Positions 53,412-64,000 of a stretch of DNA of 64,000 nucleotides are shown in pieces (the first letter of the stretch is position 1; each line of letters starts with the position of its first letter). The DNA comes from Adiantum capillus-veneris. Its lineage: Eukaryota; Streptophyta; Polypodiopsida; Polypodiales; Pteridaceae. A program made the position numbers and the translations under genes. A model generated the notes under the pieces. That model made no database searches. It saw only the letters and a list, made by a program, of their open reading frames with translations, and was not told the DNA's origin. The DNA is taken from assembly GCA_014529385.2 (NCBI GenBank), contig CM043952.1:159123557-159187556 (forward strand), given 5' to 3'.

Positions 53412-54335
53412 TCATCGATGAACACATCTTGGAATCCTTTTAGAAAATCCTTTTAGAAAGTTAGACAGGTCTAACTCTTCTTGATTCCTACCATTCACCT
53501 TTGATGAAACATTAGGGCCTTTTAGGGACTCTTTGACAAAAATCATATACACAGAAACTGAGCTCTTCATTGATTTATCAAGGGCAAGAGGATTTACAAG
53601 TGGTATAGTATGACCGGACTCATTAGCATCTATATACATATTCTTTCCCCTATAGGTGAAGTAGATTCTCCTTTCAGGGAACTTCATGTTGGCCGCCATG
53701 CAGTTGAACCATGGTACCCCTCGGATAGCATCCTCATGTTGGAGAGGAGAGATAAAGAAGTCTTCTTTGTCGACATAGCTTTGGACATGAAGCCTCAACT
53801 TCCGAATCAAGGCAATAACGGAGGTTTGTTGTCCCTTGAAAGCGGCATCGGCAGTTACAGCATCTCTCATCTCAAAAGCTTGAATGCCCAACTTGGTGGC
53901 CAAGTCCATTGATATGAAGTTGTGAGTAGAACCAGGGTCAAACAAGATGAAGGCATCATGCTCCCTTACCTTTACCCAAGCATAGGAGAGAGGTGATCCT
54001 TTGCAATGAGCATCCTCTTTTGGAGCTTCGATAGTGGAAGATCTAGGAGTCTCATTGCGAGCATTTCTTTTGAGGCAAGAACGATAACCTAGTCCTTTCT
54101 CCCCACACTTAAAAACATTTGTGATCCTTGCGAAAAGTTTCAAGCTCTTTAGGAGAGAGTTTATTTTTACCTTTGTAAACTCCTTTCTCCTTGGACCGAT
54201 TGTTGTTGTTGTTGTTGGAATGGCCTTGGGAAGAAATTTGGGCATTAATGTTTTCCTTTGCATCACTTTTGTCTTTATTTTCCATGGGCTTGACATTCCG
54301 TCTAACCCCTTGTTGGAAATTGATGCGTGAAGCAA
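53412..54335 (-). pseudogene. Element 4 zinc knuckle and protease
   Basis: 307 codons. Near the start is a zinc knuckle, VFKCGEKGLGYRSC in this frame and CFKCGE.. in the next, in which Leu stands where His is expected. The protease has FILFDPGSTHNFISMDLATK, with DPG replacing D-S/T-G, as often seen in chromoviruses. It ends with the AIRGVPWF stretch. It overlaps the gag frame by about 225 bp in another register, which reflects frameshift decay. Confidence 0.85.
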
Positions 54336-55398
54336 CCATGGTATGGTGGATTACTTCGCTGATAGAATCAGGCCGTTGAGAGTTGACATACTCGGCCATC
54401 TCTTCAGGTAATCCCGCACAAAATTGTTGCTTTTGCTCAGTAAAGTCTATCTTTTGAAAGACAGTAGTCTTGAGATGTAAATCCCAAAACTTGTCCACAT
54501 ATTTGTGGATAGACTCATGAGAGAGACAAACTTCACCATTCGGTGAGTACTTTGTCCTTTGCATCGCTTGCAAGGAATTGCTTCATGATGGAAACTCGTA
54601 GAGATTTCCATGTCTTTGGGGCTTCGTCGTTGCCATGAAGGCTAGTCCACCATTGACGAGCCGATTTTTGGAAGTGCATAGCTACATGGTGTAGCTTGGA
54701 GGACTCCGTGAAGCCCTCGCCTCCAAAGGCCGCATCAAATTGTTGGATGAAGGCCAATACTCTGTCGGTAGCACCGAAGGTGCCATCATAGGTGAGACAA
54801 GAGATAGTCTTTCCTCCCTCTTTGAACTTCTTTAGCTTTTGTGACCTTCGCCATGCAGGGTAAGATTTGCGATGTCCTCCCCTCTTGTATTCTCTAGGAG
54901 AATAGCCATAGCTTTCATCGGTAGAGGAGGAAGGTGAAGAAGAAGGAGAAGAGAGTGACCTCTTCTTGCCCTTTTCTTCCTTGGTTTTCTCTCTTCCCTT
55001 TTGGAGTGACAAGGAGAAGGACTATGGATTAACCGTTTCCTCCTGGGAGGAGTTAGCGATCGTTTAGTCCACCTACTTTGTGGAGCCACATCTTCGAAGG
55101 AATTTAGGGATTCATTACTTTCTTGATCTTTGGATTCCTCCTCTCGTATGGGAGAGAGTGTTCTTTTGGGGGTCTCATCAAGAGGCCTCCTAAGCTCTCT
55201 CTCCTCTTGGAGAGGAAAGGAAATCCCATAAGCACAAAGTTGTTGAGTAACTTCGCCTTGCAAAGCGGGGTTGCCCATAGCTTGTTGCAACCTAGTGACA
55301 AGATAATTAACAAACATGGGGATATCATCATTAGCATCTTCATGTGCAAAATCAAAGTTATCAATGTTCATTCTACTCTCTTAGTTATTGTCAGCCAT
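54109..55398 (-). pseudogene. Element 4 gag
   Basis: Three overlapping frames (54832-55371, 54533-55012, 54109-54573) cover Gag. The probable true start is ATG at 55398, with a stop five codons later in the same frame. Gag core features are LTYDGTFGATDRVLAFIQQF, HHVAMHFQKSARQWWTSLHG, SIHKYVDKFWDLHLKT and FCAGLPEEMAEYVNSQRPDS. The Lys/Ser/Arg-rich region before the core is low complexity. At least two frameshifts. Confidence 0.85.
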
Positions 55399-55799
55399 GT
55401 TAATTAAACTTATGTGTTTACTTAGTGTATCCTTTGGCAATTCAAAATCTTAGTTGCTACTCCTCTTAGCCTTTGAAAATAGGCACTTAAGTATGTACAC
55501 CCACTGCTCGAATTGGTTAACTATAGAGAGTAGTGGAGTGAGTCTAACATAGCGAAGTTGCCAAGGGATAGCTTCTTTTGGACTTCTTATGGCTCAATAA
55601 CGGTAAAGCCATAGGCAAGTCTAAAAAGACTCCATTATTAAGATCAAAGCTCCCGAGGTGTGCACCATATCCCACATAGTGCGCTCAACAAAACTGATAA
55701 TAGATCCCAATCCCACTTACCCTAATATAATTAACAAAAACAACCATTAATAGGCTACTTAAGGACCTCTCTTCTTAAGCAAGAAAAGAGAAACCAAAT
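55399..55799 (-). other. Element 4 leader
   Basis: Untranslated sequence between the primer site and gag. I see no other feature. Confidence 0.7.
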
Positions 55800-55811
55800 G
55801 CTCTGATACCA
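55800..55811 (-). other. Element 4 primer-binding site (tRNA-iMet)
   Basis: The minus strand reads TGGTATCAGAGC one base inside the 5' LTR, the initiator-Met tRNA primer site. Confidence 0.92.
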
Positions 55812-55812
55812 A

Positions 55813-56494
55813 TGTAATGGAAATGGCCCATGAACTTTGAGAGTATCAGAATTAGGAAATTAGGTGAAGCAGTTACTTTGTGAGCATAGCGGGTGAACTT
55901 AATTGATGGTAGCAACATAAACATGGTACTTAGTTAACTTGGCATGAACAATACTTTTGCAAGAGAGAGAGAGAGAGTTTAGAGAACAGTTGAGGACCGG
56001 ATTCATACGGAGCCGGTCTCCCCTCCAATAGGCATTTATATTATAGTTTCTCCCATCAAGAGAGACTTGGTACAATACAATCTTTGTGTTCCTTGTGACC
56101 TAGGTGATGCAATGAAGATGGAAAGCTTCATGCATCACAAGCATAACATAACTTTGTAGAAAGAATTAACTAGTATCCCAAGCCTCAGTCCAAAGGACTC
56201 AAACACCTTCGAAGGTGAAGAGAGCTACGGGGAATGAGGATAGGGAAGAGGAAGAAGAAACATTCCATAGGAGAAAGAAATAATTCCTCACTTATCATCA
56301 CTCTTCTTGCTAGCATACATAATAGCATAGTAATGAAGATGGAGAAGATGGCAAGCTTAAGCATTGAAGCATGGCCCTTGGTTGCATTTGCATTCCATAG
56401 CCAAGAGTGTTGGTGTAGGCTCTCACTTCTCACAAGCTTGGAGAAGGAGGTGGAGTTCCTCAACTTTCACCAAGTGAGAATGAATCCACAAAAT

Positions 56495-56538
<44 letters not shown>

Positions 56539-57476
56539 TTTATATCCCCCCAGCACCCTCCTTACTTTCTTGGGGCAAGTTGTAGCTTTTACACATGTTT
56601 CAAGCTCATTGGACCCCTCTCCCCCCTAGCCAATAACATGCAGCATGCATTCAAGTACATGGGTAGTCTTTGGACAAGTGTCCTCCTTACCCCTTAGAGA
56701 GAGAGAGCTTGAAAATATCTAGATATTTGTTGGATGGAACTAGAAGCTCATTGGACCCCTCTTTAGCCCAACCAATAGCAATCAAGCACACCATGTGGTT
56801 AAGCATAGGGAGAGTCTGACATGTGTCACATGTGCCCTTTGAGAAAAGGGGTGCCCTTTGGGTGAGTGGAAGGTTAAGTCAAAAATTCCCTTAACTTTGG
56901 GACTTTCATGCATAGGAATCTTCTCAAGCATCTTCCTCATTAAGTTTGTAGGGTCTCTTTTTGACTCAAGCACCTTACCCCCCCATGCATGGAAAGCTTC
57001 TCAAGCACCTTCCTCATTAAGTTTGTAGGGTCTCTTTTTTACTCAAGCACCTTACCCCCCCATGCATGGGAAGCTTCTCAAGCACCTTCCTCATTAAGTA
57101 TGACAAGCACCTCAAGTACCTTAGTCATCAAGCATGATAAGCACCTCAAGCACCTTAGTCATCAAGCACGACAAGCACCGCAAGCTTAGGTTGAGTTCCC
57201 ACCTCTTAGCTTGCCTAAGGTCGAAGGACTTTTGACACTAACCATTGGAGGTCTTTAATGAAGATAACCCTCATGTATTTTAAGCTCCATTAGTTAACCT
57301 TGCTCTTTGACAGACCATCTCTCATTTGGACCCTTTTACCATTGGCCCCGTGTTGAGATAGATCCGTAAGCACATGTCTATATTCTAACTCTTGTTCCCG
57401 TTTATTATCCCACATTAAATGATCAATTTAATATGAGAAAATCATTTGGGTTGGTTAGATATTAGATTTAATGACA
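55813..57476 (-). repeat. Element 4 5' LTR
   Basis: 1,664 bp, similar to 48508-50199. It has a GT run of about 20 units at about 56497-56537 and the same 77-bp tandem repeat at about 56918-57095. A purine (GA)n run lies near 55961-55976. Confidence 0.92.
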
Positions 57477-57757
57477 CTGCCAACACTATCCACATTAACA
57501 GTCAGAGCGCATTAGAAGTTGCGAGGAACTCAGTTTTTCATGCTTTCACAAAGCACATTGAGGTGCATTACCACTATGTCAGGGAGAGGCTCTCAGCAGG
57601 AGAGGTCAGCTTAGCTTATGTGCCAACACAAGACAACCTTGCATATCTTTTCACAAAGGCATTGTCTCGTGAGAAGTTCGAAGCTTTCCGCAAAGCTTTG
57701 GGCTTACTCCTTTGTGTACTAATCATGCATGGCACTTCCTTATACTCTATGTGCTAG
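57477..57757 (+). pseudogene. Copia-2 RNase H, C-terminal part
   Basis: Resumes Copia-2 after Element 4: NSQSALEVARNSVFHAFTKH (catalytic Asp normally opens this motif as C-D-N/S; here Asn), IEVHYHYVRERLSAGEVSLA and LAYLFTKALSREKFEAFRK. This is the usual end of Copia polyproteins. The ORF seen upstream to 57446 includes LTR bases and is not real coding. Confidence 0.9.
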
Positions 57758-57779
57758 CTCTCGTTCACTGCATCACTCA

Positions 57780-58019
57780 CATGGGGGAGTTTTTACCATA
57801 CACATATGGTAGTGATGTGTGTGAACACACTTAGGACCGCCGGGGCATTTTTTCCCTCACTAGGAGGTTTTTTCCCTCGTGCATTGTATATACGCCCATC
57901 ACTCTAGGGCTAACTTATCTTCCCATTGCACACTAAGTAATACACTCTCTATAGTGTGCCTTGAGCTTCCTTCATCTTCTCCAAGCTGTGTGTGTTTTCA
58001 TGCAACCCTAATTCCAACA
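57780..58019 (+). repeat. Copia-2 polypurine tract and candidate 3' LTR
   Basis: After the RNase H end, ATGGGGGAG (about 57782-57790) looks like a Copia polypurine tract. The following sequence has a TATATA box near 57886 and could be an LTR ending ...CCAACA at 58019, starting perhaps near 57812 (TGATGTGTG). No second copy lies in the window, so the LTR ends are not proven. Confidence 0.4.
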
Positions 58020-58245
58020 CTCTCACACACAATATCCTCAAATCAAGCCACAATATATTATCCCTCAAAGATGAAAAGGTTCCTAGAATTTCCATATGTG
58101 TTTCAGATAACAACATCTAGTGATTTGGATGCAAAGCCAAATGGCTTGGTTTTGCAATCTACTCCCTCCCAAGATTAGGTTTTTCGTAAACAAGATCATC
58201 TTCCGGGTCTTTTGCACCCATTTGTAGAATTTTTGTGGCCAAACT

Positions 58246-58870
58246 CTACGTAACAGGGCAGTTTTTGAACAAATATAGGGGATTCTCTGGAGCTACCTTG
58301 CAACTAGAGCAAGTATCAATGCCAATCCCTGTAGTGCAAATCTTGTTTCCATTTGGGATGGCTCCCCAGAGAACTTTCCATATAAGCATATTCATGAAGT
58401 GTGGCCATTTGATCTCCCAGATAACATTAACTCTTCTGTTATCACTCTTGTAACCAATTTTCCTTCCATATCTTGACGAGTGGAGAAAATCAGTCTGCTT
58501 TGTATACCATCTTGTTATAGGTTTCTTAGGTCTTTGGGAGTACAAACACTATGTCCTTTGGCCAATGCCAAGCTTTCCAATCTAGCCTTACCTAGTCACA
58601 GGCATAGGTCTGGAGGACAAAACTTCCAAGACTCTACTGATCAAACGTCTTCCATAGATACTCAATTTATGTTGCATTACTAAATGCCCCACTTCCTTCC
58701 AATAGAGTTTTCTGTCGTCCCAAAGATGTGACAGTTTGGAGATCCCTTTGTTGCTCACCTTTCATATACCTTCCCTCCAAAAAGGGTTCAAGGATCCCCT
58801 TGAACCAATGCAGAATGGAGCACTTGAAGTATCTAAAAGTTTCCCCTCATTCAAGACCTTGATATTGATT
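58246..58870 (-). pseudogene. LINE reverse transcriptase C-terminus (zf-RVT)
   Basis: The minus strand encodes the tail of a plant LINE ORF2. From 58870 leftward: NKGISKLSHLWDDRKLYWKE, then several frame changes, then WPHFMNMLIWKVLWGAIPNG and CSSCKVAPENPLYLFKNCP. The last stretch is the zinc-binding domain at the end of LINE reverse transcriptases (C-x2-C..H/F..C type, with the His changed). A few stops are present. No poly-A tail or target duplication was recognised. Confidence 0.75.
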
Positions 58871-59130
58871 GAAAAGTTTCTTTTTAATCCTTGATACAAT
58901 CAAGAAATCATTGAAATGTAATAAGCACTTTAAAATGGCCCAAACTTCACATTTGAAAAATCTTCTTCTAGCTTTTTGAAAATCTATGTGAAGGACACAT
59001 ATTCAAATTGTATTACTCGAAAATCTTGTTTAGAAAATCAAGCTCAAAAAAATTTTGAAAAATGATTACGATACAATGTATAGTGGAGTGTTTGTCAGTG
59101 GTCACATGATGCATAGTTATCATTTACTTT
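58871..59130. other. Sequence without recognised feature
   Basis: I see no gene or repeat here. It is AT-rich and lies between the LINE remnant and the tandem repeat. Confidence 0.5.
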
Positions 59131-59280
59131 TGAAATAACTATGCCTCATGCATGGTCACATGTGCACCTATTGTTTGTTTGATATGCAACTATTCAAGTC
59201 TTTCTTGAAATAACATGCCTCATGCATGGTCACATGTGCACCCATTGTTTGTTTTATATGCATCTACACAAGTCTTTTTG
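59131..59280. repeat. Two-copy 75-bp tandem repeat
   Basis: TGAAATAAC.ATGCCTCATG starts at 59131 and again at 59206. Each copy includes GGTCACATGTGCACC.ATTG and ends CAAGTCTTT. The two copies differ at several positions. Confidence 0.85.
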
Positions 59281-61720
59281 TAAATATACCGAATTTGGCA
59301 TAGTTGTATCAATAACATAACTTGGACATGCAACCTTTGTTGACATGAGCTGCAATCTTGACATCAACATCATATTACTAATAACTAATGCATGCATGAC
59401 CACATCCTAAGATAAAGACTTTGGTGCCACCATAAGTACTATTGAGCAAACTAAGGAACCATATACGACGACTTTGGACGAAGTTGCAAGCCATCAATGG
59501 CTATAGACTCGAGGATTGCAAATATTTCCAAGCCACTACCTTGCTTGAGAGAGGTGCTCATTGATGATGACATTAGCAAATTGATAGAAGATGAGCACTA
59601 CCTATTAAGACGTTCAAGACAATTTAGTCCAATTTATCTTCTGGTAATAGGTATATTCTACAGGGATTGTAATACCAAATATTTGCATGGTGCTTCAAAA
59701 GAGTTGTACAAGAAGTCAAGGTTAGAAAAGCTAAGTTGTGATGCTTTATCAGCGAGCTACTCATTGCCCAGCATCTAGTCATAATGTCCACCAAAATAAG
59801 ACAATCTTTAGTGCACTTTCAACTAGCTAAATCTGCAAGATCCTACATATATTTCAATGCATAACTTTGAAGAAAACTGGTACACAAGCTCGAAAATTCC
59901 ATCAAATCTAGACCTAACTTAACAAGAGTTTATAGTGTTCTTTTTCTCTCTAGCTAGGAAAAAGTTTTTGGCAAGCCGTGTACATTGACTACGTGGAGGG
60001 GTATCGTTCATATGTTCCTATGGAAGATCACAAAGATTGGGTACAAAGGGAAAATAAATAAATTTGGTAGGCCAACATACACAGTGCAATGAAATTCTTA
60101 TCTTCTAAGGAGTAGAATGACTAGGAAAGATGAAGAAACCTTGAAAAAGAAAAGACAATGGAGGGACGCACATTGGCACCCAACTTCTTTCTATAGAGAA
60201 TGTGAGTCTTTGTACTTTCCACTACCTAAAGGCTGTTCATCACCTACACCATCACTCACTCAAGCACTTCGGGTGTTTTCTAGGAAATTTCATTTTTCTG
60301 AAAGGTTGGGGACCTGGTTTGGTGACAAGGAAGCAAGTTTGCTCCATCACCTTGATGGAATCAAAGGACATGCTCCAACCAACATAGCGAATGCCTAAAT
60401 CTTCTTGAAACAAACCTTGAGTCCCTATAGCAATTACACATAATGAAGTACCAAACAAGGCTTGGAGAAGAACCTACTAATTAGATAGAATCGCCCTCAT
60501 CAAACGGTGCAAAACTTAGTAGTCTTCGATAGATAAACTACCATTTGTGAGGCCTTCTTAACATGATTGAATTCATAAGCTCCCAATGTCCCTATCTACT
60601 ATTAAGCAAACCACAACCAAAGTAACGGGCTTGGGAAGATCAAGAGCCAATCAATCCATAAGCATACCATTTAGGAGGCTTGTTCAATTCCACAAGTTAC
60701 GATCCTTGCTTTTAATTCACGTGTATTAGGACAACTACTTAGTAGTAGATATTACAATCGAGCATACTGGAAAAGTGCAAAAGGAGTTTGGTGAATTTGA
60801 TCGTCTCTGTTAGCTTTGCCCGTTGCCAAGCTTCTCGACAGACATGTGAATAACAGATTAGACAACCAACCGTGAAAGATTGCATTAAACAATCAGAGTA
60901 AGTATATGGCATACAACTCGGGGATCAAGAGACAAGCGAGACACAATTACTGCAAAAGGGTAAGAATTACTGCAATGCAATCTATGAAATTGTAGAGATC
61001 ATTGCTTTGATTTGATTTAATGTAGCCACAAACATTTCCTAGGGTACTACTATTTTTACAAGTTCCTGGGAAAAGGTGTACAATTAGAGATTATCATAGA
61101 ACAGTTATCTTCCAAACCTTTGAGGCCAGACCAAAAAATGAGAGAGATCCCCAAGGCACTGCATTCAGCTTTTGTAGAGCTAAGAAACATATCCACACTT
61201 CTTCATATAGGAAGAGGTCTTCTTGAAAAATCTTGGAATATATAAAGGAAAGCAAACAGGAAATTGTACAAGTAGCAATTGGAACTTCAGCGTGCCAATC
61301 ACCTGGTGGCTATGCTGAAACACAGACCAATTACCAGAAAAATTGTGCCACCGGAAAATTTTCACCCCCCATGATGCATATTACAATTGAAGTCGCAGGC
61401 TCGATTGATGAACCTGTGAAGGCAGCTTGGAGAGAGAAGTCACTCCAAGCCCGAATCCAAATATTGGCGCAAAATTGGTTTATCTACCAGCTGTTAAGTC
61501 AGATGTAGAAGTCAATTTAATCAGAAAGAGAGCTCGAACATAACTGGCGTAAAAATCTGCTTGCTCTTTATACCTTCAAGTTGTTCGTAGCTGCCTGTAG
61601 AGCTTCTACTGGCATGATGGACAAGAATAAATCGATATTTTCCCGTGCAGCCTGTACAGATGCGAAAAAACCAAGCATTAAAAATTGAGGTTTAGGCCAA
61701 ACATGCTCAACCTGATAGGG
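59281..61720. other. Long stretch without recognised gene
   Basis: Open frames of about 60-93 codons on the plus strand (59497-59778, 60117-60398, 61233-61508) show no domain I recognise. The first has a faint retroelement look (YLLVIGIFYRDCNTKYLHGA) but no diagnostic motif. I would treat the whole stretch as decayed repeat or intergenic DNA. Confidence 0.5.
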
Positions 61721-61721
61721 C

Positions 61722-61802
<81 letters not shown>

Positions 61803-61813
61803 TATATATATAT
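61721..61813. repeat. Compound microsatellite (CT)n(TA)n(CA)n(TA)n
   Basis: CT to about 61748, TA to about 61784, CA to about 61801, then TA again. Such AT-rich compound repeats are unstable and can form cruciforms. Confidence 0.95.
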
Positions 61814-61902
61814 GGAGCCTGAGAGAGAGTTGCATTACACATGTCACTGCCCAGTTTACTAAGAGATACGAGGCCAGTTTCACTGCCTGTTCAGAGAGGG
61901 CT

Positions 61903-62301
61903 TTGGACCACCAGAGATGTCTGGGACTGTTTTTGCTAGAGCTGCGCAGACACAGAGAGAGCCTGATGAGAGGAGAGGCTAGCCAATCTCAGAGACGGAT
62001 CACAGACTTCTTTAGAGCAGACACTAGGCAGCCGGAGGAGCAACTACCACAACAGAGCTCACATTCTCCTCACACCAGAGGCACGTTGATCGATCAAGAG
62101 ACTGAGCTAGGGAGATCTAGAAGCCCACGACTGCGGAGGACTACACAGCATCAACGGAGGCTGCAACAAAAGATTCGGATCACTTTGGCCCGACATGCAC
62201 GACGCCCAAACATTGTATTAGATCCACCAAGATTGTATCAGTTTGGTCTCAAAGGTCATTTTGGCCTTTTGAAGACATTTAATATAGCATTTCATCTCAT
62301 C

Positions 62302-62370
<69 letters not shown>

Positions 62371-62424
62371 ATTTCCCTCTTCAACTCTCCTCATCGGCTA
62401 GATCTTCAAGGTCTCTTGGGATAG
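61903..62424 (+). CDS. Arg-rich open frame of unknown nature
   Basis: 173 codons whose last 40 or so read through a (CT)n repeat and are not protein-like. The first 115 are rich in Arg and Gln (RHRESLMRGEASQSQRRITD, RSRSPRLRRTTQHQRRLQQK). It lies just upstream of LINE endonuclease sequence on the same strand, so it may be a LINE 5' region or ORF1 remnant. I do not recognise a domain. Low confidence that it is coding. Confidence 0.2.
62304..62367. repeat. (CT)n microsatellite
   Basis: About 31 CT units. It is part of the reading frame at 61903-62424, which speaks against that frame being a gene. Confidence 0.95.
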
Positions 62425-62567
62425 TTTCCTACGCGTTAAAACTCTCTTCTTCTTCTTCTCTCTCTCTCGGATTAGCTGTGTTATTTAGGGAGGAGTTACA
62501 CCATCATTCAGGTGGTTTGCAAAGATGAGAAGAGTGCCCGCTATATGTGAGTTAGAGCGGAGGAAGG

Positions 62568-63060
62568 GAGAGCTCTCTACATTGCCATATGTTACTTCCC
62601 TCCTACCACATCTCATTATGCTTCGCCTAAGGGACAGTCACCATACATGATACTAGATGACGATGTTTGGGAGTTCTCGAGGGATGGAGATGTCATTCTA
62701 TTTGGGGATTTCAAAGCTAGGACAGCATGTACGAGGAGATGTTGAGAGAGCTGGACTCCAGAGAGATAGGGCTTTCAAGGACCTCAGAGGACGCTGAGGG
62801 ATTTACAGAGTATGAGAGATATCTGATCCATATGGGCACAGCACATGGATTGGCTATTTTGAATGGCCTTGATACATACTCCAGTTCAAGAAACTTCACT
62901 TGCTTCCCTCATAGACATGGTGCTAGCAAAGTGGATTATGTTTTGGATCCCACATCACTTACACCACGCATTCAGGACTTATCAGTCTTGTCCAGACCTC
63001 TTGGGATGGCTGTAGATCATGCTCAAATATCTTTTGCGGTAGATTTTACTTACACTATTG
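62568..63060 (+). pseudogene. LINE endonuclease domain
   Basis: Two plus-strand frames cover the endonuclease of a non-LTR retrotransposon. The first (about 62568-62747) reads ALYIAICYFPPTTSHYASPK and then DGDVILFGDFKART, matching the GDFN-A-R-T motif with Asn changed to Lys. The second (from 62727) has GLAILNGLDTYSSSRNFTCF, HGASKVDYVLDP and DHAQISFAVDF, the SxxDYV and SDHxPI motifs in worn form. The endonuclease would nick target DNA to prime reverse transcription. A frameshift near 62730 and the motif changes show it is dead. Confidence 0.75.
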
Positions 63061-63070
63061 GTGGCTTTCA

Positions 63071-63647
63071 TCATGCAGCACATCGCCATCCAAGATACCA
63101 CTTTTGCAGCTCGTACACTGCCCATCTGCTCAACTCATGCTCAAGTATAGATGCATATAGCTTGGCCAATGAGTGGCCAATCATGATAGTGCGATAGTTA
63201 GTTGGCAGGGTTGTATCTTCAAACTTGCGTAGTGGTACAATCATAGATGTACTCGAAGTCTCAGGAAACCCCTCACACGTGGCCCTGATGAACATGAAGG
63301 CCAACAAACCATCAATGTTGATCCCTAGCATGTATGAAATGTTCTGCCACTATACCATCATGATCTTGTGCCCTCCCTATGTGCTATTTGTCAATGGCTT
63401 GCTGCAACATCTTTTCTTTGAAGAAAGTAGAAGTGCTCAGACACAGCTTCGATGGGCCTGGCAATGGTAATTGCTCTGCTATTGTGTATAGAGAGGATGC
63501 ATATTGTGTCCATGTCTCCTTACAAGTAATGACTGGAGAGGGTGAGTACTCTCTGAAGAGTTGTGAAGCCTCCCTAGAGTAGTATCTGATAAATATCTCT
63601 CTTAGCTCAGCTTGAGAGAGATATTTATCAAATACTACTCTGTCCAT
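63071..63647 (-). pseudogene. LINE reverse transcriptase N-terminal region, inverted
   Basis: The minus strand reads, from 63647 leftward, a linker with RAQDHDGIVAEHFIHA in broken frame, then RATCEGFPETSSTSMIVPLR, NYRTIMIGHSLAKLYASILE and HELSRWA. These are the RT entry motifs of plant LINEs (EGFP..W..S.IVPL.K, NYR.I..G..LAKLYA). It lies next to endonuclease sequence of the opposite strand. The right part (about 63459-63647) is also the left arm of the foldback described below. Stops and frame changes throughout. Confidence 0.7.
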
Positions 63648-63896
63648 GCCTTCATAGAAGTAATAACTGGAGAGGGTGAGTACTCTCTAAAGAGTTGCCA
63701 AGCCTCCCGAGAGTAGTATATGATAAGTATCTCTCTTAGCTCAGCTTGAGAGAGATATTTATCATATACCACTCTAGGGAGGCTTCGCGACTCTTTAGAG
63801 AGTACTCACCCTCTCAAGTCATTACTTCTATAGAGACATGGACACAGTATGCATCCTCTCTATACGCAGTAGCAAAGCAATTACCATTGCTAGACC
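63459..63896. repeat. Large foldback with nested hairpins
   Basis: An inverted repeat of about 150 bp per arm: the left arm (about 63459-63606) begins GGCAATGGTAATTGCT and the right arm (about 63748-63896) ends AGCAATTACCATTGC; the arms match at roughly nine in ten positions by eye. Between them a segment 'AGTAA.GACTGGAGAGGGTGA' is repeated in direct orientation (about 63526 and 63659). Two inner hairpins (GATAAATATCTCTC..GAGAGATATTTATC, about 63588-63632 and 63723-63764) share the same 12-base loop region. Much of it is LINE-derived. Confidence 0.9.
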
Positions 63897-63988
63897 GACG
63901 TAAGAGGTGATCTAGCATTGGGAGTGTATGCACATGCAATGAACATTCGAGATCCAAACCTAGATTAATGGGAATAATCTAGCTTTAG

Positions 63989-64000
63989 GCTCTAATACCA
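63989..64000 (-). other. Possible tRNA-iMet primer-binding site at window edge
   Basis: The minus strand reads TGGTATTAGAGC, one base from the TGGTATCAGAGC site of Copia-1 and Element 4. A minus-strand element's 5' LTR could begin just right of the window. Confidence 0.35.

Larger units (their letters stand above)
48508..57476 (-). mobile_element. Element 4, chromodomain Ty3/gypsy retrotransposon
   Basis: A 9.0-kb minus-strand element with LTRs at 48508-50199 and 55813-57476, both starting TGTAATGG; the right one ends ATGACA and the left ATGATA. It has a tRNA-iMet primer site and a purine tract. Gag, PR, RT, RNase H, INT and a chromodomain remnant follow in order. It is inserted in Copia-2 RNase H. 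The flanks CTCTC (48503-48507) and CTGCC (57477-57481) look like a worn 5-bp target duplication. LTRs are more diverged than those of Elements 1 and 2, with many substitutions and large repeat-length differences. Confidence 0.92.

Overview
The window is land-plant nuclear DNA made almost entirely of nested, mostly decayed transposable elements. I see no host gene, tRNA gene, rRNA gene or CRISPR array. Plant origin is inferred from the element classes: a Tat-type Gypsy element with two RNase H domains, an Athila/Tat-like giant Gypsy element with a tRNA-Asp primer site, a chromodomain Gypsy element, Copia elements with tRNA-iMet primer sites, and LINE remnants. The species cannot be told from the sequence.

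The left two thirds is a three-level nest, read from target-site duplications (TSDs). (1) Outermost is Element 3, a minus-strand Gypsy element. Its 5' LTR is at 39130-40086, its tRNA-Asp primer site at 39111-39128, and its palindrome-rich leader is split between 38703-39110 and 1-1744; its coding part lies beyond the left edge. (2) Copia-1 (1745-38697, minus strand, 192-bp LTRs, TSD TGTTT) is inserted in that leader. (3) Copia-1 is broken twice. Element 1, a Tat-type Gypsy (5912-18226, LTRs about 2.67 kb, TSD GTAC), sits in its gag. Element 2, a 19-kb Gypsy (18722-37800, LTRs about 955 bp, TSD CCTGT), sits in its leader. LTR divergence estimated by eye (about 3.6% for Copia-1, about 1.3% for Element 2, about 0.7% for Element 1) agrees with this order.

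Element 2 is the most unusual object. Gag, protease, RT, RNase H and integrase lie in one continuous 9.6-kb frame with only three stop codons. Integrase has two zinc-binding H2C2 modules. It is followed by a second retropepsin-like domain and a tryptophan-repeat tail. A separate 3' ORF of about 1,090 codons with coiled coils follows pol. Arrays of a palindrome with core ACATCATACGCGTATGATGT lie before gag and before the 3' ORF. Element 3 carries the compensated version ACATCCTACGCGTAGGATGT, and each element's LTR carries a half-site of its own version. This looks like an element-specific recognition system.

The right third holds a degraded plus-strand retroelement (about 41.6-44.66 kb) with a zinc knuckle and protease-like remnants. 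Next is a rearranged plus-strand Copia-2 (44669-48507, resuming at 57477-57757), interrupted by Element 4, a chromodomain Gypsy (48508-57476, minus strand). After that come LINE fragments on both strands, tandem repeats and microsatellites. A large foldback at 63459-63896 is built from LINE sequence. The last 12 bases resemble another tRNA-iMet primer site.
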